In this document: positions 7,559 through 14,633 of the stretch, piece by piece
Layout: every line of letters begins with the position of its first letter
Position numbering within the stretch: position 1 is the first letter of the stretch
Origin: an uncultured Collinsella sp.
GTDB taxonomy: Bacteria; Actinomycetota; Coriobacteriia; Coriobacteriales; Coriobacteriaceae
Direction: 5' to 3'
Length of the DNA: 17,884 nt
NCBI GenBank assembly: GCA_900550415.1
Contig: URSO01000047.1
Span: forward strand, 1 to 17,884
Position numbers and translations under genes: made by a program
Notes under the pieces: model-generated
Databases searched by the model: none
What the model was told of the DNA's origin: nothing
The model's input: the letters and a program-made list of their open reading frames with translations, nothing else

Positions 7559-8095
7559 ATGGGTCTGTTTGACATGTTCAAGAAGAAGGCTGAGCCCGCG
7601 ACTGCCGCTGCTCCGTCCTCCATCTCTGCTTCTGCCGGCGCCGACGTGCTGTGCTCGCCCGTCAAGGGCAAGGTCATCAAGATGGCCGACGTGCCCGATC
7701 CCGTCTTTGGCGGCGAGGTCCTGGGCAAGGGCTGCGCCGTGTGGCCCGAGGACGATCTGGTCTACGCTCCCTGCGACGGCAAGGTGACCGTCACCATGGG
7801 TCACGCCGTGGGCCTGCAGTCCGATAGCGGCATCGAGGTTCTGGTGCACGTTGGCGTCGATACCGTCAACATGAACGGCGACGGCTTCGAGGGCTTCGTC
7901 AAGGCCGACGACGTCGTGAAGGCCGGCCAGCCCATGCTCAAGATCGACCGCGCCAAGATCGCCGCTGCCGGCTACAAGGACTGCGTCGTCGTTGCTGTGT
8001 CCAACACCGCCGAGTTTGCCGATGTCGAACTCGCCGTCGAGGCCGACTCCGCTGTCGCCGCCGGTGACGCCATCGTTAAGGTCGTCCGCAAGTAA
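7559..8095 (+). CDS. PTS glucose-type EIIA protein (Crr-like), free-standing
   Basis: This 178-residue soluble protein passes phosphate from HPr to a glucose-family EIIB/EIIC. After an amphipathic start (MGLFDMFKKK) and an Ala/Ser-rich linker, the EIIA-Glc fold covers ~28-178. The phospho-accepting histidine is H97 in LVHVGVDTVNMNGDGF, and H82 (TMGHAVGL) matches the second active-site His. DVPDPVFGGEVLGKG (44-58) is also typical. The start follows AAGAGGAG at 7544-7551. The gene has its own promoter upstream and a strong terminator just after the stop, so it is a single-gene unit. No glucose-type EIIBC is in the window; its partner must be elsewhere, or it acts regulatorily as Crr does in enterics. 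Confidence 0.93.
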   Translation: MGLFDMFKKKAEPATAAAPSSISASAGADVLCSPVKGKVIKMADVPDPVFGGEVLGKGCAVWPEDDLVYAPCDGKVTVTMGHAVGLQSDSGIEVLVHVGVDTVNMNGDGFEGFVKADDVVKAGQPMLKIDRAKIAAAGYKDCVVVAVSNTAEFADVELAVEADSAVAAGDAIVKVVRK

Positions 8096-8121
8096 ACTGC
8101 GGCATCCAAAGGATGTGCAAG

Positions 8122-8150
8122 GGTGGTCGGGTTTTCCGGCCACCTTTTTT
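8122..8150 (+). terminator. Rho-independent terminator after the EIIA gene
   Basis: GGTGGTCGG (8122-8130) pairs with CCGGCCACC (8136-8144) over 9 bp with one G-U pair and a 5-base loop, followed directly by six T. Confidence 0.88.
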
Positions 8151-8236
8151 ATTGCACCGCGGGGAAGCGTTTTATTGCACGTTGGGCGGGCTTGCAAACC
8201 GTTCGGACGCTAAAACGAACCGACCGCGCCTTCGCG

Positions 8237-8266
8237 TTGCCGAGGGCGTTCATAAGTGGATAGTAT
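8237..8266 (+). promoter_or_regulatory. Weak candidate promoter of the lipoprotein gene
   Basis: TTGCCG (8237-8242) and TAGTAT (8261-8266) are 18 bases apart, each 4 of 6 to consensus. A promoter is needed here because a terminator lies just upstream. Other placements are possible. Confidence 0.35.
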
Positions 8267-8331
8267 GGGCTTACTTATTACAACGTGCGCCGCGTCCGGG
8301 AAGCGCGGTGCCGCTCATTGGGAGGAACAAC

Positions 8332-8889
8332 ATGAAAAAGAAGCTGCTGCTTGCGCCCCTCATGGCCGTCTTGGTTGCATGCGTGGTCGTGCTTTCCGGC
8401 TGTGGAGGTCCTTCGGTTGAGGAGCTCATCACCGAGGATCTTACGACGCAGTTTGACGAGGTCAAAAACGGTGGCGACGACTTCCTCTCTGGTCTGGAGG
8501 AGGCTTCGGGCGACGAGTTCGAGCAGCTGGGTATCGATCCCAAGGAGTATGCCAAGACCTATCTCGAGGGCTTTGACTACAAGATCGGCGACGTGACGGT
8601 CGACGAGGACAAGGGTGTCGCGACCGCCGAGGTTTCTATCACATGCAAGTCTATGAACAAGATCGTCGAGGACTTCTCCACCCAGTATCAGGAGAAGGTC
8701 GCTGCGCTTGACACGGTTCCTTCCGATGACGAGCTGTACAAGATGGCCGGTCAGGTTATGGTCGATGTGACCAAGGCCACCGAGCCCAGGAAGACCACGG
8801 TTATCTTCAAGTACACCTGCAACGACGACGGCGAGTGGTCTGCCGACGACTCCGTCAACTCCGAGATGATGGATGCAATGCTGAGCTAG
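8332..8889 (+). CDS. Small secreted lipoprotein, DUF5105-like
   Basis: This 185-residue protein begins with a lipoprotein signal peptide: MKKK, a hydrophobic stretch to residue ~21, then the lipobox LSGC with the lipidated cysteine at 24. The mature part is acidic (many Asp/Glu) and lacks further membrane segments. It contains DPKEYAKTYLEGFDYKIGDV (69-88) and alternating strands such as VATAEVSITCK, a pattern recalled from DUF5105-type lipoproteins of Gram-positive gut bacteria. The role is unknown. The ATG follows GGGAGGAAC. It stands alone between a terminator and a hairpin cluster. The family match is from memory and moderate; the lipoprotein call is firm. Confidence 0.85.
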   Translation: MKKKLLLAPLMAVLVACVVVLSGCGGPSVEELITEDLTTQFDEVKNGGDDFLSGLEEASGDEFEQLGIDPKEYAKTYLEGFDYKIGDVTVDEDKGVATAEVSITCKSMNKIVEDFSTQYQEKVAALDTVPSDDELYKMAGQVMVDVTKATEPRKTTVIFKYTCNDDGEWSADDSVNSEMMDAMLS

Positions 8890-8892
8890 TTT

Positions 8893-8920
8893 GTTGCGGC
8901 GTTTTACCAAACGCCGCAAC
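8893..8920. terminator. Perfect 12-bp hairpin after the lipoprotein gene
   Basis: GTTGCGGCGTTT (8893-8904) pairs fully with 8909-8920 around the loop TACC, only 3 bases after the stop codon. There is no T-tract, but the very stable stem next to the stop suggests a transcript 3' end or RNA-stabilising element. Confidence 0.6.
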
Positions 8921-8943
8921 TGCTCGACGCTGCGCGGGCACCA

Positions 8944-9124
8944 GAGCGACAACTTGTCATTCAAAGAGGGCGGCATGACCAGAAGGTCAATGCCGCCCTC
9001 TTTTCATGCCAATTTGTTCGCTCTGGTGACCGCTCGCTGTCCGTCCTCTACCTGCGGCGTTGCCATGGTGCGGCACTTGGGGACGTTCCTTTTCTGCCGG
9101 CAGTTGGGGACACTCCTTGTGCCG
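8944..9124. repeat. Intergenic repeat element, copy 2
   Basis: It aligns with the left-edge element (1-138). The 29-base hairpin core at 8969-8997 is identical to 26-54, and a segment around GCTCGCTCTGGTG and GGCGTTGCC is shared. It ends with two TTGGGGAC units at 9077-9084 and 9104-9111, again 27 bases apart. Here the flanking arms are CGGCAC (9071-9076) and GTGCCG (9119-9124) with CTGCCGGCAG between. The arms differ in sequence from copy 1 but pair in the same way. The 8890-9354 gap holds this element, the hairpin before it and the 62-bp array after it; no gene is seen. Confidence 0.75.
8964..9004. terminator. Probable bidirectional terminator inside repeat copy 2
   Basis: AAGAGGGCGGCAT plus GACC pairs with GGTC plus ATGCCGCCCTCTT around AGAA, with one bulged A. 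TTTT follows on the plus strand and TTT on the minus strand. Copy 1 has the same core but lacks the extended stem and T-tract. Confidence 0.65.
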
Positions 9125-9143
9125 GTGTTGCATCGAGTGGTCG

Positions 9144-9329
9144 GGAAAATGCGTCCCGGTTTTTGGCCGAATAATGGGTCGCGGTTTCCGAATGGGGTGG
9201 GTTGCGGAAAGTGCAACCCGGAATAGTGCTCCAAAACGGGATGCCGTTTCCCCGATGGGGCTCAACCGGAAAATGCGTCCCAGTTCGAGGCATCAAAACG
9301 GGACGTATTTTCCGCGCGGCAGCATCGCC
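9144..9329. repeat. Three tandem hairpin units with 62-bp period
   Basis: Left arms GGAAAATGCGTCCC (9144), GGAAAGTGCAACCC (9206) and GGAAAATGCGTCCC (9268) start exactly 62 bases apart. Right arms GGGTCGCGGTTTCC (9176), GGGATGCCGTTTCC (9238) and GGGACGTATTTTCC (9300) each begin 32 bases after their left arm. Each unit is therefore a 46-base stem-loop (14-18-14) plus a 16-base spacer. Pairing is nearly full in unit 3 (one G-T) and imperfect in the other two. Short open frames through this block are by-products of the repeat. Function is unknown. Confidence 0.8.
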
Positions 9330-9354
9330 GCGACCGAGCAGCGCGCCAGTTTCG

Positions 9355-10023
9355 CTACTCGCCCAAGATTAGCTCAGCGAGTTCGTCCTGCGTATCTACC
9401 ACGTAGTCGGCGCCGGCGGCCTCAAGCTCTGCGCGGCCGCGGAAGCCCCAGCTGACGCCCGCGCTCTTAAGGCCGGCGTTGTGGCCGGTCAGAACATCGA
9501 CATTCGAATCGCCCACATAGAGCGTGGTTGCCGGATCGGCGCCCAGCTCTTTCATCACATGCAACGTGACGGGTGCCTCGGGCTTGGGCGGAAATGCGTC
9601 CACGCGGCCCTGTACCAACGCAAAGCGATCGCGGCCAAAGTATTTCTCGATAAGCGGGGCTGCCGAAATATGATCCTTGTTGGTGAGCACGGCAAGCTGA
9701 ACGCCCGCTGCGCGCAGACGGTCGAGCATCTCAATCGTGCCGGCGTAGGGAGCGGTGTGGTCCTCCTTGTGCTCGCCGTAGTAAGCCCTAAACTCGGCAA
9801 GCGTCTGCTCAAACATACGGCTGTCGCCTGCGTACTCGGCGGGCATAAAGCGCTCGACCAGCTTAAGCATGCCGTTTCCCACTTTGTAGCGGTACTCGTC
9901 CACGGCAAACGGGGGCCAGCCGTGCATCTCGCAGGTGTGGTTGCCGGCGGCCGCCAGGTCCTCGAGCGTGTTGAGAATGGTGCCGTCCAGGTCAAAGATC
10001 ACATGGGAAAAAGCTGCTGCCAT
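9355..10023 (-). CDS. HAD-superfamily phosphatase, phosphoglycolate phosphatase-like
   Basis: This 222-residue protein is a HAD hydrolase of the Gph/PGP type. Motif I is FDLDGT near the N-terminus, with both catalytic Asp. A helical cap follows (~residues 20-85), then motif II in LAVLTNK, motif III lysine in PPKPEAP, and motif IV in YVGDSNVDVLTGHNAG. It likely removes phosphate from a small metabolite; the true substrate is not readable. The start at 10023 is preferred because GGGAG lies 6 bases upstream. An ATG 15 bases earlier (10038) lacks a ribosome site. The LicR-like gene ends 70 bases upstream on the same strand; a possible -10 (TATTAT, 10059-10064 minus strand) lies between them. Confidence 0.9.
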   Translation of the reverse strand: MAAAFSHVIFDLDGTILNTLEDLAAAGNHTCEMHGWPPFAVDEYRYKVGNGMLKLVERFMPAEYAGDSRMFEQTLAEFRAYYGEHKEDHTAPYAGTIEMLDRLRAAGVQLAVLTNKDHISAAPLIEKYFGRDRFALVQGRVDAFPPKPEAPVTLHVMKELGADPATTLYVGDSNVDVLTGHNAGLKSAGVSWGFRGRAELEAAGADYVVDTQDELAELILGE

Positions 10024-10093
10024 GAAAGCTCCCGTCATTGGGTTCCAAAACGCACCCCATAATACTGGGCTTGCGCGTCGGGCACGTTTGGAA

Positions 10094-12175
10094 TCAAAAC
10101 ATCTTCAGGGATAGTGAGCCACGTCGCACCAGCCAGCGCTCGCCCGCTAGCAGATCCTCGGCAGCTGCTCTCCCACGAGCATGTCGAGGATGCGGGTCGA
10201 GCCTTAATCCGATATCGTGCGTAAACGCAGCCAGAAACTCTTCGAAGGTGTCGGTCTGCATGAGCCTCATCGTGGTCTCTACCGAGGAGAACACTTCGAT
10301 AATCAGGTCGAGCACATCTCTAAAGAGCCCCATGTCTTCCTGCGCGGTACCTATAAGCAGCACAAATCGCACGTCGTGGCGTCCCCAAGGAATCGGGGCG
10401 TCATTGTGGACCACGGCAATAAACGAGCGCTTGGGATACACCGAGATCGCATGGGGTATGGCAAGGCAGTCAGTAAACGCTGTCGATGAGACGTTCTCGC
10501 GCAGATGCACGTTGGCGATAAATTCGGGCGTTACGAGCTCCTGAGCAGCCAAAAGCTCTCCCATTCGGTCGATGCAGCTTGTGGCGTCAACCGCGTCTAT
10601 GTTGCGTATAAATAGCTCCGGCCGCAGCAGGTGCCCCAAAAGGCCCTGAGCGTAGAGGCGCCGTCGCCGCTCTTGGATGGCGCAAAGCCGGTCGCGGATC
10701 TTTCGCACGTTCTGTTTAGTGAGGATGGGCCCGATCAAGATCTTGGTGCTACCGCCACAAACCGGCACGTCGACCGTAGTGACCACCACATCGCTCTCGG
10801 GAGGATCGGCCAGGTAGCTATCACAGCTTCTCACGGCAACAACGCTGATGTCGTCTCCAAACTCGGCCTTAAGGTCGTCGACAAGCCTGCGCGCAAAGTC
10901 GTGATACTCCTCGATGATGACCGTGCAGGTGATGGCGCCGTCGGGTGCGGAGAACTTCTCAAAATAGGCGCCGATGTGAAAGGCGATAAACGCGATTTCG
11001 TTCTCGCCTACCTCGATATCCATGGCCGTCGAGAAGCGATGGGCGATATAGACCGCCATATCGTAGACCGGTGCGTACTCGCTTTTGATCTGCGCAGCGA
11101 GCGGGTTGGGGTAGCTTACGTGGTAGACGGCTCGTTGGTAGGCGTTAAACATATGCAGGACGAGCTGCAGGCGCATGGGCTCGTCGATAAAGCGCGGTAG
11201 GTTGTAGCGCTTGCCGCACTCGTCGAGAATCCCCAGAACCATGTCTACAAAATCGCGGTCAATGATGCTTGAGAGCTTCTCGCGGTTGAGCTCGTCAAAA
11301 TCGCAACGTTCGACGGAAAGCGCCAAAAGCAGCAGGATTTGCTGAAAATCGGCGCGTGGGATGGCGCAACCAAACTCCTTCTCAAAGTAGGCGGCGATGC
11401 GCTGGGCGCAGCGTACGATCTGCTCGCGCTGCCCGAGTTGTGCCACTAGGCCGTCTGCATCGATGGGGCCGTCCACCTCGCTGAGCTCGTTGTTCGAGGT
11501 GAGCCTGATGATGATCACTAACAGGTGCACGAGCAGGTTGGAGAGCGCGTAGTCGTTGATAAATAAATCCGAGCGCTGGCAGATCGCGACCAAGCTCGAG
11601 AGGGTTGCCTGCACGTCAAAGTCGGGAAACATGTTTTCGAGCGTTTTGGTTGAGGTGAAATAGCCATAGGAGTTGTGGGTTGCTATGTGGCCGAGAAGCT
11701 TGCGCTTGTCGGCCTCTCGCCCCGTGAGTGTCATGCGGTAGTCGTGTGTCTCGACATTGAGGCCGAACTGCCGCACGAGTGCGCGCACCTGCGGCATCAC
11801 GGAGCTCTGAAACGTGCTCTCGCTGATAAAGAGCTCATCGGCGATATCAAAGACGGAGAGTCCATCGCATGCGTTGACAAGGCGGGAGATAGTAAAGTCG
11901 CGCCTGGAGTCCGCGTTCGCGGGGAGGGTATTGACACCTTCGCAAGGACTAGCGGAAGCGCTGGCGGCAGCCGGCGCCGCCGTGGCAAGGCGATAGCCCT
12001 CTTTAGACGATTCGATATGTCGCGTACCGGTCTCGTTGACCTCTGCAACATAGTTGCGGATGCTTCGCTCACTCGCGCCCAAAAGGCCGGCAAGCATCGA
12101 GGAAGACACCCATGAGCTGCTGTTTTCGAGCACGTCGATCATGCGGTTGATGCGGTTCTGCTTGGCGCTCGCCAT
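10094..12175 (-). CDS. LicR/BglG-type PRD transcriptional activator with PTS EIIA domain; abnormal C-terminus
   Basis: This 693-residue regulator has the LicR layout. An HTH covers ~1-65 (SMLAGLLGASERSIRNYVAEV) and a second HTH-like part lies at ~95-150. Two PRD domains follow (~195-410), with histidines in LLVHLLV, LVLHMFN and FIAFHIG. An EIIB-like linker comes next, then an EIIA-2 domain (~535-655) with phospho-accepting H575 in CLAIPHAI. Such proteins are activated or silenced by PTS phosphorylation and drive beta-glucoside operons, here the divergent EIIB-EIIC-EIIA-GH1 genes. The start at 12175 follows TTGGAGGAAAG. The normal end is near HDIGL (~657); from codon 658 the frame runs through a hypE-derived sequence (10133-10203) out of the hypE frame and stops at 10094. 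The last ~36 residues are therefore probably not native. Confidence 0.92.
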   Translation of the reverse strand: MASAKQNRINRMIDVLENSSSWVSSSMLAGLLGASERSIRNYVAEVNETGTRHIESSKEGYRLATAAPAAASASASPCEGVNTLPANADSRRDFTISRLVNACDGLSVFDIADELFISESTFQSSVMPQVRALVRQFGLNVETHDYRMTLTGREADKRKLLGHIATHNSYGYFTSTKTLENMFPDFDVQATLSSLVAICQRSDLFINDYALSNLLVHLLVIIIRLTSNNELSEVDGPIDADGLVAQLGQREQIVRCAQRIAAYFEKEFGCAIPRADFQQILLLLALSVERCDFDELNREKLSSIIDRDFVDMVLGILDECGKRYNLPRFIDEPMRLQLVLHMFNAYQRAVYHVSYPNPLAAQIKSEYAPVYDMAVYIAHRFSTAMDIEVGENEIAFIAFHIGAYFEKFSAPDGAITCTVIIEEYHDFARRLVDDLKAEFGDDISVVAVRSCDSYLADPPESDVVVTTVDVPVCGGSTKILIGPILTKQNVRKIRDRLCAIQERRRRLYAQGLLGHLLRPELFIRNIDAVDATSCIDRMGELLAAQELVTPEFIANVHLRENVSSTAFTDCLAIPHAISVYPKRSFIAVVHNDAPIPWGRHDVRFVLLIGTAQEDMGLFRDVLDLIIEVFSSVETTMRLMQTDTFEEFLAAFTHDIGLRLDPHPRHARGRAAAEDLLAGERWLVRRGSLSLKMF
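10133..10203 (-). pseudogene. Duplicated hypE 3' end (71-bp direct repeat, left copy)
   Basis: This 71-base stretch matches 17220-17290 at 66 positions. In the hypE frame on the minus strand it reads GSTRILDMLVGEQLPRIC and a stop at 10147-10149, the same C-terminal peptide as the hypE at the right edge. Fourteen bases beyond the stop are also shared, and weak similarity may reach ~10116. It lies inside the last codons of the LicR-like gene in another frame. It is either the left border of an inserted cassette or the trace of a recombination event. Confidence 0.85.
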
Positions 12176-12256
12176 GGCTTTCCTCCAAGAGATGAACGGC
12201 AGACAGGGTGTACCGCCCCATGGTATCTCAGGTTAAGAAAGGGTGTCTTTTCCAAT

Positions 12257-12331
12257 TTGCCGCCCAAGCGGAAAATCGCCCGGCTTGCCGTGCGGGCGGA
12301 AAATCTGCTGCCTTGCCGCTATGCGGCAAAA
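12257..12331. promoter_or_regulatory. Three-site operator array, 28-bp period
   Basis: Imperfect palindromes start at 12257 (TTGCCGCCCAAGCGGAAAA), 12285 (TTGCCGTGCGGGCGGAAAA) and 12313 (TTGCCGCTATGCGGCAAAA), each 28 bases after the last. The third contains a perfect TTGCCGC-N3-GCGGCAA. The array lies between the divergent LicR-like gene and the PTS operon and ends 7 bases before a likely -35. This fits binding sites for an activator, most simply the LicR-like protein. A half-like GGCGGCAAG follows at 12340-12348. Confidence 0.65.
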
Positions 12332-12337
12332 AGTCGG

Positions 12338-12368
12338 TTGGCGGCAAGAGCCCTCCGCCGCGTATAGT
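12338..12368 (+). promoter_or_regulatory. Candidate promoter of the PTS operon
   Basis: TTGGCG (12338-12343) and TATAGT (12363-12368) are 19 bases apart. The wide spacer and weak -35 suit an activator-dependent promoter. The rest of 12176-12477 holds the operator array, a ~100-base leader without a gene, and the ribosome site GGGAAAGGAG at 12462-12471. Confidence 0.45.
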
Positions 12369-12477
12369 GCAGTCACGGTCAAGGGCGGCCGGGTCGACAC
12401 GGGCGCCCAAGAACACAGCGGGGATCGCAGCGGCATCGGAGCTGCCTCGAGCCCGCTTATTGGGAAAGGAGTACCCC

Positions 12478-12807
12478 ATGGCAGATGAGAACGGCACCGT
12501 TCGCATTCTCCTCGCTTGCGGCATCGGTGCCTCGACCGGCTTTATGGCGGCAGGCATGCGCAAGGTCGCAAAGTCCAAGGGTCTTGACTGCACCATCAAG
12601 GCAGTCAGTAAGTCTGAGATTATGGACTACGCCGACAAGATCGACGTCCTCCTGCTCGGTCCGCACTTCGCCTCCGAGGTGCCCGAGATCCAGTCTCAAG
12701 TGGCATCTCACGGCGTGAAGGTCATGGCCATCGACCCCGACTATTACGCGGCGCTCGACGGCGAGAGCATCCTCGAGGATGCCTACGACCTGCTTGACGA
12801 AGACTAG
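12478..12807 (+). CDS. PTS lactose/cellobiose-type EIIB component (LicB/CelA-like)
   Basis: This 109-residue cytoplasmic protein carries phosphate on C14 (RILLACGIGASTG), which it takes from EIIA and gives to the sugar crossing EIIC. The P-loop-like active site follows the first strand, as in the family, and the rest matches the EIIB-cellobiose fold (DVLLLGPHF at 56-64, VKVMAIDPDYYAALDG near the end). It is the first gene of the operon; EIIC starts 11 bases after its stop. The ATG at 12478 follows AAAGGAG and fits the family length. An open frame reaching back to 12208 crosses the operator and promoter and is rejected. Confidence 0.95.
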   Translation: MADENGTVRILLACGIGASTGFMAAGMRKVAKSKGLDCTIKAVSKSEIMDYADKIDVLLLGPHFASEVPEIQSQVASHGVKVMAIDPDYYAALDGESILEDAYDLLDED

Positions 12808-12818
12808 GAGGGGACAAC

Positions 12819-14138
12819 ATGCTGCAAAAGTTCATGGAAGCGATCCAGGCGTGGATCACCGAGCATGTCGTCCCCGTGATGAACAAGCTTACCTCAACCT
12901 ACTGGTTTGGCGTTATCTCCGACGCAGTTCTCTACATCGTCCCCTTCTCCATGGTCTCGGCCATCCCGAGCCTGTGGAACATTATCCGTCGCTTTGTCCC
13001 GGCCCTGCCCGACCTGTCGCCGCTCACTACGTTCTCGTTTGGCCTCGTGGGCATGTTCATGGCGTTTATCATCCCGCATAACGTTGCGGTCAAGGAAGAT
13101 CGCAAAGACCGCAGCATGATTGCCGGTTTTACCGGTATAGGCGCTTTTATGCTGTGCATGAACCCCACCATCACCGATCAGGGCTATGTCTTCCAGATGG
13201 CCAAGTTTGGCGCGGGTGGCATGTTCACCGCGATGGTCGTGGGATTTGTCGTTGGCTTTATCTACAAGCGCATGGCGCGCATGACGTTCTTTTCCGAGGA
13301 CAGCCTCGTGCCCGACTTCGTCAAGAACTGGTTCGATAACATCATTGCGGTGCTGCTGTCGCTTTTTGTGGCTTGGCTCTTTACCAACATGCTCCAGGTC
13401 GACGTTTTTAGCGCGGTCGCGATCATCCTTTCGCCCGTTACCGGCTTTGCCCAGACGCTGCCCGGCACCATCGCCATCCCGCTTGTCATGGACACCTTCT
13501 ACTTCTTTGGCATCTCCGGCTGGGTGTTCTCGCCGATCCAGCAGTCCATCCAAAAGTCTGCTCTTGCCGAGAACATGGCCGCCTATGCCGCAGGCCTCGC
13601 TCCCACTAACATTAACGCGTACGGCATTACTCGCTACATCATGATCGGCGGCGAGGGCGCAACGCTTCCGTTGGCCTTCTACATGCTCTTTGCCAAGTCC
13701 AAGAAGAACAAGACGCTCGGCCGTGCAACGATTATCCCGTCGCTGTTCAACATTAACGAGCCGCTGGTCTTCTCCACGATCGTCGCCAACCCCTTTATGT
13801 TCATCCCCATGGTGCTGCAGTCTATCCTGCTGTCTGCCAACGCCTACCTCTGGATGAGCATGGGCTGGGCGAGCCTGCACGTCGAGAATTTCGATATGAA
13901 CTTCCTGCCCAATGCGGTCTCGGCGTTCTTTATGTCGGGCGGAGACGTGCGCAATATCGCACTTGTCTGCGTCAACCTGCTGATCGCCGCGATTCTGTGG
14001 TTCCCGTTCTTTAAGGCTGCCGATAACTACCAGTGCAAGATCGAGGAAGAGCAGGCTGCCGAGAAGGCTGCAAAGAAAGCGGCCAAGAAGGCTGCCAAGG
14101 AAGCCGCCAAGGCCGCTGCCGCAGCTGCTGTCGAGTAA
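12819..14138 (+). CDS. PTS lactose/cellobiose-type EIIC permease (LicC/CelB-like)
   Basis: This 439-residue membrane protein forms the sugar channel and phosphotransfer site of the PTS. It has about nine or ten hydrophobic segments and family marks GGEGATLPL (277-285) and the substrate-site motif FNINEPLVF (310-318). Its likely sugars are cellobiose or other beta-glucosides, judged by family and by the GH1 gene in the operon. The start follows TAGGAGGGG. The last ~32 residues (from 408) are an unusual Lys/Ala-rich tail with AAKKAAKKAAK repeats, probably a charged cytoplasmic helix; the repeated codons suggest growth by slippage. Confidence 0.95.
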   Translation: MLQKFMEAIQAWITEHVVPVMNKLTSTYWFGVISDAVLYIVPFSMVSAIPSLWNIIRRFVPALPDLSPLTTFSFGLVGMFMAFIIPHNVAVKEDRKDRSMIAGFTGIGAFMLCMNPTITDQGYVFQMAKFGAGGMFTAMVVGFVVGFIYKRMARMTFFSEDSLVPDFVKNWFDNIIAVLLSLFVAWLFTNMLQVDVFSAVAIILSPVTGFAQTLPGTIAIPLVMDTFYFFGISGWVFSPIQQSIQKSALAENMAAYAAGLAPTNINAYGITRYIMIGGEGATLPLAFYMLFAKSKKNKTLGRATIIPSLFNINEPLVFSTIVANPFMFIPMVLQSILLSANAYLWMSMGWASLHVENFDMNFLPNAVSAFFMSGGDVRNIALVCVNLLIAAILWFPFFKAADNYQCKIEEEQAAEKAAKKAAKKAAKEAAKAAAAAAVE

Positions 14139-14189
14139 ACCTCTACGGGCGACTCAGAGTTCGTCGCCTAGTTGCTACCAGATGTTTCA

Positions 14190-14215
14190 GTACCGGCCGT
14201 GGAGGCGGCCGGTAC
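14190..14215 (+). promoter_or_regulatory. Intercistronic hairpin between EIIC and EIIA
   Basis: GTACCGGCCG (14190-14199) pairs perfectly with CGGCCGGTAC (14206-14215) around TGGAGG. It ends 8 bases before the ribosome site of the EIIA gene and has no T-tract. It may stabilise mRNA, mark a cleavage point, or adjust EIIA output relative to EIIC. Confidence 0.6.
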
Positions 14216-14234
14216 CCAAGAATAGGAGGCCATG

Positions 14235-14561
14235 ATGGCAGATGAGACAATCAACGTTCCTGCGGTCGCGATGAACGTCATCATCAACGCTGGCGACGGC
14301 CGCGCCTGCATCGACAAGGCGATGGATGCCCTGGCGGAGTTCGATTTCGATGCGGCAGACGCGCATCTTGCCGAGGCTGATGCCAAGATCCTTGAGGCGC
14401 ACAAAGCGCAGACCGAGATGATCCAGCGCCAGGCGGGCGGCGAGGAGGTCGAGTACTCCCTGCTGTTCGTGCACGCCCAGGATACGCTTATGACCATCAG
14501 CGCCGAGCTGCACATGGCCAAGAAGATGATGCCCGTAGTGCGCGCGCTGACCGCCCGCTAA
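14235..14561 (+). CDS. PTS lactose/cellobiose-type EIIA component (LicA/CelC-like)
   Basis: This 108-residue all-helical protein moves phosphate from HPr to EIIB. The active histidine is H80 in EYSLLFVHAQDTLM, matching the family's HAQDHLM motif. Helices such as AMNVIINAGDGRACIDKAMD and ALAEFDFDAADAHLAEADAK are typical of EIIA-Lac trimers. Two ATG codons sit side by side (14232 and 14235). AGGAGG at 14224-14229 is only 2 bases from the first and 5 from the second, so the second is chosen. EIIC lies 96 bases upstream and GH1 72 bases downstream on the same strand. Confidence 0.94.
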   Translation: MADETINVPAVAMNVIINAGDGRACIDKAMDALAEFDFDAADAHLAEADAKILEAHKAQTEMIQRQAGGEEVEYSLLFVHAQDTLMTISAELHMAKKMMPVVRALTAR

Positions 14562-14633
14562 CGCGTCTCCCGATTGCGGGTCGCGCCCTGCGGCTCGCAT
14601 CCCCAACCCAACCAAGAGAGATGAGGACATACC

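Noticed and set aside
8987..9455. Several short open frames over the 62-bp array
   Set aside because: They translate the hairpin repeats (recurring GTHFP-like phrases) and have no ribosome sites; the 131-codon one also runs into the antisense of the HAD gene.
12257..12331. Short CRISPR-like array
   Set aside because: The unit is an imperfect 19-base palindrome with 9-base spacers, far too short for spacers, and it sits at a promoter; operator sites explain it better.
12894..13880. 328-codon open frame opposite EIIC
   Set aside because: His/Arg/Asp-rich antisense translation of a clear membrane permease; no family features.
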